In this document: one piece after another, positions 24,748 through 32,620 of the stretch
Position numbering within the stretch: the first letter of the stretch is position 1
Layout: each line of letters begins with the position of its first letter
NCBI GenBank assembly: GCA_016935885.1
Contig: JAFGQA010000143.1
Coordinates: forward strand, 1 to 40,234
Length of the DNA: 40,234 nt
From: Phycisphaerae bacterium
GTDB taxonomy: Bacteria > Planctomycetota > Phycisphaerae > UBA1845 > UTPLA1
Reading direction: 5' to 3'
Position numbers and translations under genes: made by a program
The notes under the pieces: model-generated
Database searches by the model: none
Told to the model about the DNA's origin: nothing
The model's input: the letters and a program-made list of their open reading frames with translations, nothing else

Positions 24748-26793
24748 CTATACCGGCGCCAGGACCAGCGCCGTTCGCGCCGGCATGTAGACTTGAACGC
24801 TCTGCTTGCGGCCATCATAGGGCACGTCCTGGCAGGGATAGACCTCGCCCTTGAGCAGGTTCGCATGGCCGCCGAACCACAGTTCGTCCGTGTTGAGAAT
24901 CAGCTTGTAATCCACGCGGTCCGGCAGACCGAAACGATAATCGGTATAAGACTGATTGGGATGGAAGTTGAACGCGAAGACGAGCCGCCCGCGACGGTAT
25001 ATCAGGCATTTGCGGTCTTCGTGAACCTGCAACATCTCCCAGTCCGGCCGGGCCAGCAGATCGTGGTCGATGTCGAGTCGCTGAAGCGCCCGATCGAACT
25101 CCGCCAAATCGCGGTAACGAAGCAGCGGGTCGTCGGTCAGCGACCATTGCCGGCGGGCGTGCTTGTAGGAGTAGTTGTTGCCTTCCCTCGGGAAGTCGAT
25201 CCACTCCGGGTGCCCGAACTCGTTGCCCATGAAATTGAGGTACCCCTCACCGCCGAGCGAGAAGGTGATGAGCCGAATCATCTTGTGCAGCGCCATCCCG
25301 CGCTCGACGATCACGTTCTGGCTGCCTTTGATCATGTGATAGTACATGTCGGCGTCCATCAGCCGGAACGCGATCGTCTTGTCGCCCACCAGGGCCTGGT
25401 CGTGGCTCTCCGCGTAGGCGATGTGCTTCTCGCCATGGCGGCGGTTGGTGAGCATGTAGTACAACTCGTCCATCTGCCACCGTTCGTCGCACCGTTCCTT
25501 GAGCAGCTTGATCCAGTAATCCGGGATTCCCATCGCCAGCCGATAGTCAAAGCCGAGGCCGCCCTCCGCGACCGGCCTGGCGAGACCGACCATGCCGGAC
25601 ATATCCTCCGCGATCGTGACCGCGGCCGGATTGAGCGTGTGCACGAGTTGGTTGGCGAGCTGCAAGTAGGTGACGGCGTCCTCGTCGACGTGCGGCGGGA
25701 AGTACTCGTCGTAGCTCGCGAAGTGCCGATCCAGACCGTGGTTGAGATACATCATGCTCGTGACGCCGTCGAAGCGAAAGCCGTCGAACCGGTATTCTTC
25801 CAGCCAGAAGCGGACGTTGCTAAGGAGAAACCGCAAGACCTCCAGCTTGCCGTAGTCAAACACCAGCGAATCCCACGCCACGTGCTGGCCGCGTGACCCC
25901 GCATGGCAATACTGATGGTCCGTACCGTCGAAATGATTCAAGCCCTCGTGGATGTTCTTGACCGCGTGGCTGTGCACGAGATCCAGAAACACGAGCAAGC
26001 CGTGGCCGTGCGCCGCGTCGATCAGGGCCTTCAAGTCATCGGGCGTGCCAAACCGCGACGAGGGCGCGAAGAAATTGCTGACCTGATAACCGAACGACCC
26101 GTAGTACGGGTGCTCCTGGATCGCCATGAGCTGCACGGCGTTGTAGCCCGCGCCGGCGATGCGAGCCAGGATGTGATCGGCGAATTCCCGGTACGTCCCG
26201 ACGCGTGGTTCCTCCAAGGCCATGCCCACGTGGGCTTCATAGATCCGAAGGCTGCCCTTGGTCCGCGGCACCGGATTCCTCCACGAATACGGCTGTGGTG
26301 GGCTCCAGTATTGGCCGCAGAAATCATGTGAGCGCGAATCGTAGATCGCGCGGCGAATGTAGGCCGGAAGATGATCCTGCGGGCCGATCGCGCTGTGGAC
26401 GTGCACCTTCACACGGCTGCCATGCGTGAACCGCTGCGCATACTCGGCGTCGTCCAGAAACAAGCTCCACACGCCGAACTCGTCGCGATCCAGCGGGTGC
26501 GATTGGCGGTTCCAGTCGTTGAAGTCGCCGGCGAGAAACAGCGCCCGCGCACCCGGTGCCCATTCGCGGTACCACACGCCCGGCTGCCCGCCGCGCTCAC
26601 CGCGGTTCAGGCCGAAATACAGATGGCCGCGGCTGAACGCGTCGAGCGAGCCTCCCGCTTCGAGAATGCGGTGCAGCGTCATTTGGCAGTGCTGCTGTCG
26701 GCGGCGAAGCGCGTCGGCATACGGTTCGAGCCAGGGATCCAGGACAGTCAGACCCGTGCCGTCTGATCGTGCTGGCTTTTCGGTGGTCGTCAT
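24748..26793 (-). CDS. glgB: 1,4-alpha-glucan branching enzyme, GH13_8 (eukaryote-like) type
   Basis: This enzyme introduces alpha-1,6 branches into glycogen-like glucans in the cytoplasm. The 681-residue protein has an N-terminal CBM48-like domain (WYREWAPGARALFLAGDFNDW, about 74-94) and a GH13 barrel: DLVHSH at 281-286, FRFDGVTSMM with nucleophile Asp342, AEDMSG with acid/base Glu396, and ESHD with His464-Asp465. LDRHFASYDEYFPPHVDEDA and the overall layout match the plant/animal-type enzyme more than E. coli GlgB. ATG 26793 is chosen because AGGA (26801-26804) lies 7 bases upstream; the frame extends further without a signal. No other glycogen gene is in the window. Confidence 0.94.
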   Translation of the reverse strand: MTTTEKPARSDGTGLTVLDPWLEPYADALRRRQQHCQMTLHRILEAGGSLDAFSRGHLYFGLNRGERGGQPGVWYREWAPGARALFLAGDFNDWNRQSHPLDRDEFGVWSLFLDDAEYAQRFTHGSRVKVHVHSAIGPQDHLPAYIRRAIYDSRSHDFCGQYWSPPQPYSWRNPVPRTKGSLRIYEAHVGMALEEPRVGTYREFADHILARIAGAGYNAVQLMAIQEHPYYGSFGYQVSNFFAPSSRFGTPDDLKALIDAAHGHGLLVFLDLVHSHAVKNIHEGLNHFDGTDHQYCHAGSRGQHVAWDSLVFDYGKLEVLRFLLSNVRFWLEEYRFDGFRFDGVTSMMYLNHGLDRHFASYDEYFPPHVDEDAVTYLQLANQLVHTLNPAAVTIAEDMSGMVGLARPVAEGGLGFDYRLAMGIPDYWIKLLKERCDERWQMDELYYMLTNRRHGEKHIAYAESHDQALVGDKTIAFRLMDADMYYHMIKGSQNVIVERGMALHKMIRLITFSLGGEGYLNFMGNEFGHPEWIDFPREGNNYSYKHARRQWSLTDDPLLRYRDLAEFDRALQRLDIDHDLLARPDWEMLQVHEDRKCLIYRRGRLVFAFNFHPNQSYTDYRFGLPDRVDYKLILNTDELWFGGHANLLKGEVYPCQDVPYDGRKQSVQVYMPARTALVLAPV

Positions 26794-27225
26794 CGTTTGA
26801 TCCTGTTTGGTGATTCCGTGCACAGGATACCAACAATGGACCACCGTCGCCCGCTCAAAAGTCATCCGCCCGTTCTTCGGGGGCTCCCACCAGCGGCGGC
26901 ACCCGCCTGGACCGGCAGGGCGGCATGGGTAAGCGAAGCCGCCAGCGGCGGAGCTTACCCGTGGGCATCCGTTCCAGCCTGTTCTCCCGCCGGCGGCTAT
27001 ATCTTCGTCGTATCGCGGAGGCTCTCCCGGCCAAGGCCGGCGAGTTTCGACCCGCCCTGCCGAGCGCTTCTCCTTGGCAGCCCCACCGACGGCTCTTGCC
27101 CGTGTCTCGGCAGGTGGTTGCCTTCACGCATCTGTGGGCGTATCGTCAGACGAGAACGACACGGCAAGTTTGCGAGACAGTGGATGCGCCGCGCCGCCCC
27201 GCGGGATGCCCGGGATGCCGTTGAT
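26794..27225. other. Repeat-bearing region between divergent glgB and acetyltransferase genes
   Basis: It holds a family D hairpin (26922-26970) and a single family A-like hairpin (CCCGGCCAAGGCCGGC, 27026-27041). An open frame runs through it in phase with the acetyltransferase, but it is low complexity and translates the repeats. I see no clear promoter. Confidence 0.5.
26922..26970 (-). repeat. Long hairpin, family D, copy 2 (inverted)
   Basis: GGCATGGGTAAGCGAAGCCG pairs with CGGCGGAGCTTACCCGTGGG. It is the reverse complement of the copy at 21131-21184, with a small deletion in the loop. Confidence 0.65.
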
Positions 27226-28194
27226 ATGTCCTCGCTTGAGACCAGAACAGCTTCGCCGAGCGAAGTCCGAAACGTGTTGCGGCTGACGCTGGCGACGCGC
27301 GGCCAATCGGCCGGTGATGTGGAACGTCAGGTGACGGCGTTCATTGAGTACGCGCGGGCGATGTCGCTCGATCTCGGCCGCCAGTGGCTGAGCACGGTTG
27401 ACGGGCACGCGGTTGCCGCCTGCACGTGCATTGAATCCCCAGGTCGGACGGCGATGCTGTTCCTGATCGACGGCGATTCGGTCGAAGCCGATGCGAAGAC
27501 GATCACAGAGCTGGTCCTTCACGTGATCGGCCAGGAGTCCGGTCGAGACGTAGGTTTATTGCAGTGCCTCATCAGGCCGGATGATGCGATCAACCACAGG
27601 GTGTTGAATGGCATCGGGTTCCGCGCCATTGCCACGTTGCTGTACATGGAGCGCCGGGCCCCGCGGGCCCTGGGTGAAGGCCCAATGCCACGCCCGACGG
27701 TTCCACCCGGTCTCGAAGGCGTCGCGTGGGAATGGATCACGTATGACGACACGCGTCACGATCAGTTCGCTCGGCTGATTCTGGCCACCTACCAGGACAG
27801 CCTCGATTGCCCGGGGCTGTGCGGTTTGCGCGCCATCGACGACGTCATTGCGGGGCACAGAGCAGCGGGGCGCTTCCGGCCTCACCGATGGCTGCTCCTG
27901 TCGCGTGAAGGGCAGGCCGCAGGGTGCATCCTATTCGGGGAGGACCCCCTGAGGCCGTCATTGGAGTTGGCGTATATGGGAGTCCACCCGGATTGCCGCG
28001 GGCAGGGCCTTGGCAGGTTTCTCCTCGTGCACGGTCTCCACCTGGCCCAGCGGGAGCGATTTCCGACAGTGACGCTCGCCGTGGACGCCGCGAACGCACC
28101 CGCGATGAGGCTCTACCAATCGACCGGATTCCGTGAGACGGCAAGACGCCGGGCCCTGGTTCGAACGTTGAAGTCAACCTCCGGCAGGCCGTGA
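27226..28194 (+). CDS. GNAT-family acetyltransferase, probably two tandem GNAT domains
   Basis: GNAT enzymes move an acetyl group from acetyl-CoA to an amine. The C-terminal half of this 322-residue protein has the acetyl-CoA motif A, LELAYMGVHPDCRGQGLGRF, then LAVDAANAPAMRLYQSTGFRE. The N-terminal half (SPSEVRNVLRLTLATRG ... AFIEYARAM ... VAACTCI ... MLFLI) has the size and order of a second, degenerate GNAT domain, as in MshD-like proteins. The substrate is unknown. ATG 27226 is chosen because conserved-looking sequence starts there. The upstream ATG at 27184 and the longer frame would translate repeat DNA. Ribosome-binding signals are weak, so the start is uncertain. Confidence 0.8.
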   Translation: MSSLETRTASPSEVRNVLRLTLATRGQSAGDVERQVTAFIEYARAMSLDLGRQWLSTVDGHAVAACTCIESPGRTAMLFLIDGDSVEADAKTITELVLHVIGQESGRDVGLLQCLIRPDDAINHRVLNGIGFRAIATLLYMERRAPRALGEGPMPRPTVPPGLEGVAWEWITYDDTRHDQFARLILATYQDSLDCPGLCGLRAIDDVIAGHRAAGRFRPHRWLLLSREGQAAGCILFGEDPLRPSLELAYMGVHPDCRGQGLGRFLLVHGLHLAQRERFPTVTLAVDAANAPAMRLYQSTGFRETARRRALVRTLKSTSGRP

Positions 28195-28200
28195 GGATAC

Positions 28201-28330
28201 GTCGTCCCCACCGACATTCTCCACCGCTTTTCCACCGGCGTGTGGGTCTTGTGGGAAAGGCGTGGAAGAAAATATTTCTTGTTGCGCAAGTTCCTGTCAC
28301 GTTTGCAGTCACGTGCTGTGAACAACTTTC
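28201..28330. other. Candidate replication origin upstream of dnaA
   Basis: Several 7-of-9 matches to the DnaA box TTATCCACA cluster here: TTCTCCACC (28217-28225), TTTTCCACC (28228-28236), TGTGGGAAA (28250-28258, reverse) and TGTGAACAA (28317-28325, reverse). An AT-rich stretch AAGAAAATATTTCTT (28266-28280) stands out in GC-rich surroundings. Position next to dnaA fits an origin, but no box is a perfect match. Confidence 0.4.
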
Positions 28331-28470
28331 GCTGAGGATTTCCTCGTTGACGCTGAGCACGACGTTCCATACACTGCCGCCCGTCCGCAGCACGTTGGAG
28401 CCGCGCAGAAGCGGGCGGCCTACCGGGGGGTCGGCACACGGAAGGGCCGGGACGCCTGAGAGCTTGTGTG

Positions 28471-28512
28471 CAGTTTGACTGTCCCAGTTTGACTGTCCGA
28501 TTTGACCACTTG
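28471..28512 (+). repeat. 14-bp tandem repeats in the dnaA upstream region
   Basis: CAGTTTGACTGTCC occurs twice in perfect tandem (28471-28484, 28485-28498) and is followed by a degenerate third unit, GATTTGACCACTTG (28499-28512). The units contain TTGAC; TTGACT at 28489 is 17 bases from GATATC at 28512-28517, a possible weak promoter. They lie just upstream of the dnaA ribosome-binding site. Confidence 0.7.
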
Positions 28513-28557
28513 ATATCGGGAACCACGACCGCTCGTGGAGCGGAGGAGGAGTGCGCC

Positions 28558-30030
28558 GTGCCCACGCAAGTCGAGATCGAACGTGCGGGAAGCTGTCGGC
28601 AAAGAGATACAAGTCACCTTGACGTCGAAAGCCGGGTCCGCACGCGGCTGGCGGAGTTGGTCGGGCCGCAACGTTTCAAGGTCTGGTTCAAGAACTCGAC
28701 GCAGTTCACTTGCGCCGACGGTTTCTTGAAGGTCGGTGTCCCCAATCTGTTCATCGGGCAATGGATCGAAGACCACTTCTCCGACGCGATCACCTCCGCC
28801 GCGCGGGAGGTCGTCGGCAAGGAGATACAAGTCTCCTTCTCGATCGATCCGGTGCTGTTCAGGAACCTGCGGAAGAGCCAGTTGAACTCGCAGGCCGCCT
28901 TCATCGAGAAGAACGCCGAACGATCGATTCGAGAAGTGCGGGACAGGAGCCGCGGAGCGGCGCACGAGGCCGCGCCCACGCGGAGGCTCCGCGGCAAGCT
29001 GGAGAACTTCGTAGTCGGCACGGCGAACCGGCTGGCCCATTCGGTGGCCCGATCCGTCGTCGAAAACCCAAGCGGCGATGGCGGCCCCGTCTTCTTCCAC
29101 AGTGCGTGCGGTTTGGGCAAGACGCACCTCCTGCAAGGCATCGCGAACGGCCTATCGAAGGAGCAACCGCTTACCCGCTGGGTGTACGCCACCGGCGAGG
29201 AGTTCACCAACCAGTTCCTCTACGCGTTGCGCCACCGGCGGCTGGACGCCTTCCGCCACCGCTTCCGCGAGATCGACGTCCTCCTACTGGACGACATGCA
29301 GTTCATCGCCAACAAGAAGGCGACGCAGGAGGAGTTCTTTCACACCTTCAACGCCATCGATGCCGGTGGCAAGCGCGTAGCCATGGCATCGGACGCCCAC
29401 CCCAAGATGATTGGTGACTTGTCCGAGCCGCTGGTCAGCCGCCTGGTGGCCGGCATGGTCGTGCGAATCGAGCGGCCGGACTTCGAGACGCGGTGCGAAA
29501 TCCTCCGACGTCGTGTCGTCCAGACACAAAACGAGGTCCCCGAGCCGGTTATCCAGTACATCGCTGACAAGATTCAGGCCAACGTCCGCGAGCTTGAGGG
29601 ATGTCTGCTGAAGCTGCTGGCTTGTGCTTCCTTGACCAAGATGCGGATCACGCTGGACATGGCCCGCCACGCCCTTGAAGACCACCTCACGCAGACCGGC
29701 AAGATCCTGAGTGTCAGCGACATCGAGCAGAGCGTCGCGACCTTCTTTGGCCTGACACCGGCCGATCTGCACACCTCGCGGAAGTCCCGCACCATCGCCT
29801 TGGCCCGGAACGTCGCCATGTTCCTCGCCCGGAAGCACACGGACCTGAGCTTCCCGGAGATCGGGAGATTGATGGGCAACAAGAACCACACCACGGTGCT
29901 GCTGGCCTGTCGCCGGATCAATAAACTGTTGGAAGAAGACTCGGAGGTCAGTTGGCAGGGCGTCGCCGGCAGGCAGAGCCGGATTCTGCGAGAACTGATC
30001 GAACGCCAGGAAGAGCAACTCCGACGGTAA
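28558..30030 (+). CDS. dnaA: Chromosomal replication initiator protein DnaA
   Basis: DnaA is the AAA+ ATPase that binds and opens the origin. The 490-residue protein has domain I (about 22-95, VRTRLAELVGPQRFKVWF ... LFIGQWIEDHF), the ATPase domain with Walker A SACGLGKTHLL (182-192), Walker B VLLLDDMQF (241-249) and NVRELEGCLLKL, and domain IV with FLARKHTDLSFPEIGRLMGN and NHTTVLLACRRI. Two departures are notable: the first Walker A glycine is Ser182, and the signature GGRDHTTV of E. coli reads GNKNHTTV (440-447). GTG 28558 is chosen because GGAGGAGGAG ends 6 bases upstream. The first ~20 residues come from a stretch resembling an out-of-frame copy of later dnaA sequence. It stands alone, without dnaN or gyrase genes. 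Confidence 0.95.
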   Translation: MPTQVEIERAGSCRQRDTSHLDVESRVRTRLAELVGPQRFKVWFKNSTQFTCADGFLKVGVPNLFIGQWIEDHFSDAITSAAREVVGKEIQVSFSIDPVLFRNLRKSQLNSQAAFIEKNAERSIREVRDRSRGAAHEAAPTRRLRGKLENFVVGTANRLAHSVARSVVENPSGDGGPVFFHSACGLGKTHLLQGIANGLSKEQPLTRWVYATGEEFTNQFLYALRHRRLDAFRHRFREIDVLLLDDMQFIANKKATQEEFFHTFNAIDAGGKRVAMASDAHPKMIGDLSEPLVSRLVAGMVVRIERPDFETRCEILRRRVVQTQNEVPEPVIQYIADKIQANVRELEGCLLKLLACASLTKMRITLDMARHALEDHLTQTGKILSVSDIEQSVATFFGLTPADLHTSRKSRTIALARNVAMFLARKHTDLSFPEIGRLMGNKNHTTVLLACRRINKLLEEDSEVSWQGVAGRQSRILRELIERQEEQLRR

Positions 30031-30055
30031 ACCACGGTAGACCTTGGTAGACCAC
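30026..30055. repeat. Three 10-bp tandem units over the dnaA stop
   Basis: GGTAAACCAC, GGTAGACCTT and GGTAGACCAC follow one another exactly, the first overlapping the dnaA stop codon. The 10-base period puts the units on one face of the helix. The function is unknown. Confidence 0.55.
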
Positions 30056-30393
30056 ACCGATCGTGGGCGTCGCGGGACGGCCCGAATGTCGTCGTGGAGG
30101 CCCTCAGCGGGCCAGGGCACGCCGCTGCGGCCATCATCGGGGCGCCGCATGGACATGGGCAGTCCCCAGAAGACGGCTTCGTCAGGCAAAACAGAAGGCA
30201 CGGTTGTGGCCCGCCTATGATCCTCTCGCAATCGCCGTGTGTTCCACGATGCGATGATGCGATGGAGATTATGGACTATGATATCGGGAGGAGGAGGTGA
30301 GAACACGCTGAACGCGCTCGTTCAGCCGCTGCGTCCGAAATCCAGTTGGCTGCGCGGCTCTGGGTGCCTCCTCACACGACAGCGTTGCTTTGG

Positions 30394-30452
30394 CCGCCGT
30401 CCGCGGCGGCGCCCCGAGCTTCTGGGACGTACTCTCCACGCGTTTACCGGTG
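30394..30452 (+). repeat. 59-bp direct repeat, copy 1
   Basis: It begins CCGCCGTCCGCGGCGGCGCC and ends TCCACGCGTTTACCGGTG. The second copy at 30785-30844 differs by a one-base insertion and one or two substitutions. The 5' part is itself a small hairpin (CCGCCG...CGGCGG). Confidence 0.8.
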
Positions 30453-30458
30453 CCGCTG

Positions 30459-30542
30459 GGCCGAGAATCCCTTCTCGGCCCCTTGTTTCGAGCTGTGGGG
30501 AAGGACTCCCGCCGGAAGCCGGAGCGAGGAAGGATTCTCGCA
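30459..30542 (+). repeat. Hairpin doublet, family B, copy 3
   Basis: Hairpin GGCCGAGAA/TTCTCGGCC around TCCC (30459-30480) is followed by the degenerate GCGAGGAAGGATTCTCGC hairpin (30523-30540). Same orientation as the copy at 2251-2336. Confidence 0.65.
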
Positions 30543-30554
30543 CAAGCGGACGGG

Positions 30555-30624
30555 TGATGAAACGACTCGCCCCCGTGGGGCGTGTCGTTCGTTAACCACG
30601 GGCCAGCGTGTTTGAACGCTGAAC
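30555..30624 (-). repeat. Dispersed repeat family E, copy 2 (inverted)
   Basis: On the minus strand it reads GTTCAGCGTTCAAAC, then GTTAACGAACGACACGCCCC and GAGTCGTTTCATCA, matching 20916-20986. It adjoins the GTGCGAG-type hairpin of a family B doublet, as copy 1 does. Confidence 0.65.
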
Positions 30625-30699
30625 ACGCGCCAGCGTGTACCCTAACAGCCCGTGGTAGAAGGGAAAACAGCGGTTCGGAAACGCCGTTCCTGACGGTGA

Positions 30700-30760
30700 A
30701 GACCACCGGCGAGACGCCGGTGCCGCAGTTTTGCCACGGGCTGCCAAGACGCCGGGGCAC
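30700..30760. repeat. Family C hairpin element
   Basis: ACCACCGGCGAGACGCCGGT is followed by a TTTTGCCACGGGCTGCC segment and CGCCGGGGCAC. The stem CACCGGCG/CGCCGGTG resembles that at 16260-16292. Confidence 0.55.
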
Positions 30761-30784
30761 GGACATCGAAGGCCCGTGTGTCCA

Positions 30785-30844
30785 CCGCCGTCCGCGGCGG
30801 CGCCCCGATGCTTCTGGGACGTACTCTCCACGCGTTCACCGGTG
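30785..30844 (+). repeat. 60-bp direct repeat, copy 2
   Basis: Second copy of the repeat at 30394-30452, in direct orientation 391 bases downstream. No family B hairpin follows this copy, unlike the first. Confidence 0.8.
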
Positions 30845-31027
30845 GCGCGCGGCGGGCCTGTGGCCGGCCTCAAGCATCCGGACGGGCCTCGCGAATGAGC
30901 AGAAATGGCGCGATGTCGCCAACCACCCGATGGTTGATTTACACACTACCTCACCGCGTCCCCGCCACGTCATGTGGCTGGGCCCCCGTGATCTGAGGCC
31001 GACATCTGTCGAGGAGGATCTTGGCCA

Positions 31028-32620
31028 ATGTCGAAACAAGCGTATGTCAGCGGCGGTTTGGCGTTCTTGTTGATCGCGACCGTCTTCACCGTCGCGTTCT
31101 GCCACGCCGATCTGGCTACCCGTGTTGCCTACGGGTCTGAACACGGCAAGCTCGATGCGGACGTCGAGCCGTCCGGCCACATCGACACAGAAGATGCCGC
31201 CACACTCGAACAGGTTTCACACGCCTTAAGTGTCATTGCAGAGGAAGTGAAAGGCTCCGTCGTGAACATCGAGGCGCGTGCCTCGTTCGAGATCGATCAC
31301 GAGGCATTTCGCCGACGATTCAGCGACCGTGCCAACCCGTTTCCTCCGAGTAAGGGCACCGGTAGCGGCATCATCTACGACGACAAGGGCCACATCATCA
31401 CCAGCAACCACGTCATCGCCCACGCGGAGGTCATCGACGTCACGCTTGCCAATGGCGACGTCTATCGGGCCGAGGTGGTCGGGACCGATCCCAAGACCGA
31501 TCTCGCGCTCATCAAGATCAATGCCAATGGGCTCCATCCCGCACGTCTGGGTGACTCGGACCGTATGAGGGTCGGGAACCTCGTGTTGGCGATCGGGAGT
31601 CCGTTCAAATTCGGTCAGAGCGTTACGCACGGAATCGTCAGCGCATTGGGTCGAGCGGACGTACCGGTCGGCATCGACTACCAGAACTGGATCCAGACCG
31701 ACGCCCCGATCAACCCCGGCAATTCCGGCGGGCCGCTCATCAACACGCGAGGGGAGGTCATCGGCATCAACACTGCCATCGCCACGGAGTGCGGTGGCTA
31801 CCAGGGCGTGGGGTTTGCGATTCCATCCAACACGGTCGCGCGCGTCGCCAACCTGCTGAAGAGCGGCGAGCCCATTCAGCGGGGTTATCTCGGCGTGGTC
31901 ATTCAGGCGGTGACGCCGAAGATGGCCAGCGCATGCGGGCTCGACGAGGCCAGGGGCGTGTTCGTCGACGGCGTCGGTCCGGGTACGCCCGCCGCAAAGG
32001 GCGGACTGCAACCGGAAGACGTCATACTTGCCATCAACGACGAAAAGATCGAAACACGTGAGCAGTTGCAGGAGATCGTCGCCGCTACGGAGCCTGGCGC
32101 AAGCGTTGGAATGACCGTGTGGCGTGGCGGTGCGGCCCGGCAACTGACCGTCCCGATCGGGCTCCAGCCCGTTGGTTTCTCCACGACCGGGTCCATTGCG
32201 GATCTCCACCGCTGGCGTGACGACCCCGACGACGACGAGGAACAAGCGGCTCCCGACGGCCAAGGCGATGCTGAAGAGGCCCCGGACAGGGCACAAGACG
32301 AAGAAGTCCGATCCAACACCGAGGTGGATTTCGACGAACTCGGCTTCAGCGCCGACACGGTGTCTCCCCGGCTGAAGGAACTGTACGGTCTCGACCCGAG
32401 CATCCAGAGCGGCGCACTGGTCACGCGTGTCTCGCCGGTGGGCGAGGCCTACGCCGCCAAACTGCGCCCGGGCCAAGTCATCGCCCAAGCCAATGGGAGA
32501 CGGATCCACAACGTGAGTGAACTCCAGCAGGCGCTCACGAAGGCGGCCGTCTCAAGGGGCGTCCGTCTCAAGGTGGAATACGGCACCGACGCCTTCTATG
32601 CCGTCCTCCAGGTGCGGTAA
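31028..32620 (+). CDS. HtrA/DegP-like serine protease with two PDZ domains
   Basis: This envelope quality-control protease of family S1C cleaves misfolded exported proteins. The 530-residue protein has an N-terminal signal or anchor (about 8-27, SGGLAFLLIATVFTVAFC). The catalytic triad is intact: His128 in TSNHV, Asp158 in DPKTDLALIKI and Ser233 in PGNSGGPLIN. A first PDZ domain (about 285-380, YLGVVIQAVTPKMA ... PAAKGGLQPEDVI) is followed by an acidic low-complexity linker (about 395-435) and a second PDZ-like domain (about 440-530, SGALVTRVSPVGEAYAAKL). ATG 31028 has AGGAGG 10 bases upstream. It precedes two exported cysteine peptidases, but gaps of several hundred bases make one operon unlikely. 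Confidence 0.95.
   Translation: MSKQAYVSGGLAFLLIATVFTVAFCHADLATRVAYGSEHGKLDADVEPSGHIDTEDAATLEQVSHALSVIAEEVKGSVVNIEARASFEIDHEAFRRRFSDRANPFPPSKGTGSGIIYDDKGHIITSNHVIAHAEVIDVTLANGDVYRAEVVGTDPKTDLALIKINANGLHPARLGDSDRMRVGNLVLAIGSPFKFGQSVTHGIVSALGRADVPVGIDYQNWIQTDAPINPGNSGGPLINTRGEVIGINTAIATECGGYQGVGFAIPSNTVARVANLLKSGEPIQRGYLGVVIQAVTPKMASACGLDEARGVFVDGVGPGTPAAKGGLQPEDVILAINDEKIETREQLQEIVAATEPGASVGMTVWRGGAARQLTVPIGLQPVGFSTTGSIADLHRWRDDPDDDEEQAAPDGQGDAEEAPDRAQDEEVRSNTEVDFDELGFSADTVSPRLKELYGLDPSIQSGALVTRVSPVGEAYAAKLRPGQVIAQANGRRIHNVSELQQALTKAAVSRGVRLKVEYGTDAFYAVLQVR

Larger units (their letters stand above)
30056..31027. other. Repeat field between dnaA and the htrA-like gene
   Basis: Nearly 1 kb without a supported gene. 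It holds two copies of a 59-60 bp direct repeat (30394-30452 and 30785-30844), a family B doublet (30459-30542), an inverted family E copy (30555-30624) and a family C element (about 30700-30760). Apparent open frames on both strands are translations of these repeats. AGGAGG at 31012-31017 serves the htrA-like gene. Confidence 0.65.

Noticed and set aside
26797..27225. N-terminal extension of the acetyltransferase from 26797.
   Set aside because: The extension is low complexity and crosses a family D hairpin; similarity to GNAT proteins begins after 27226.
30269..30766. A 165-codon minus-strand frame containing CGTGVSPV and NDTPHGG.
   Set aside because: It runs through three repeat families and has no ribosome-binding site; the peptide phrases are repeat-derived.
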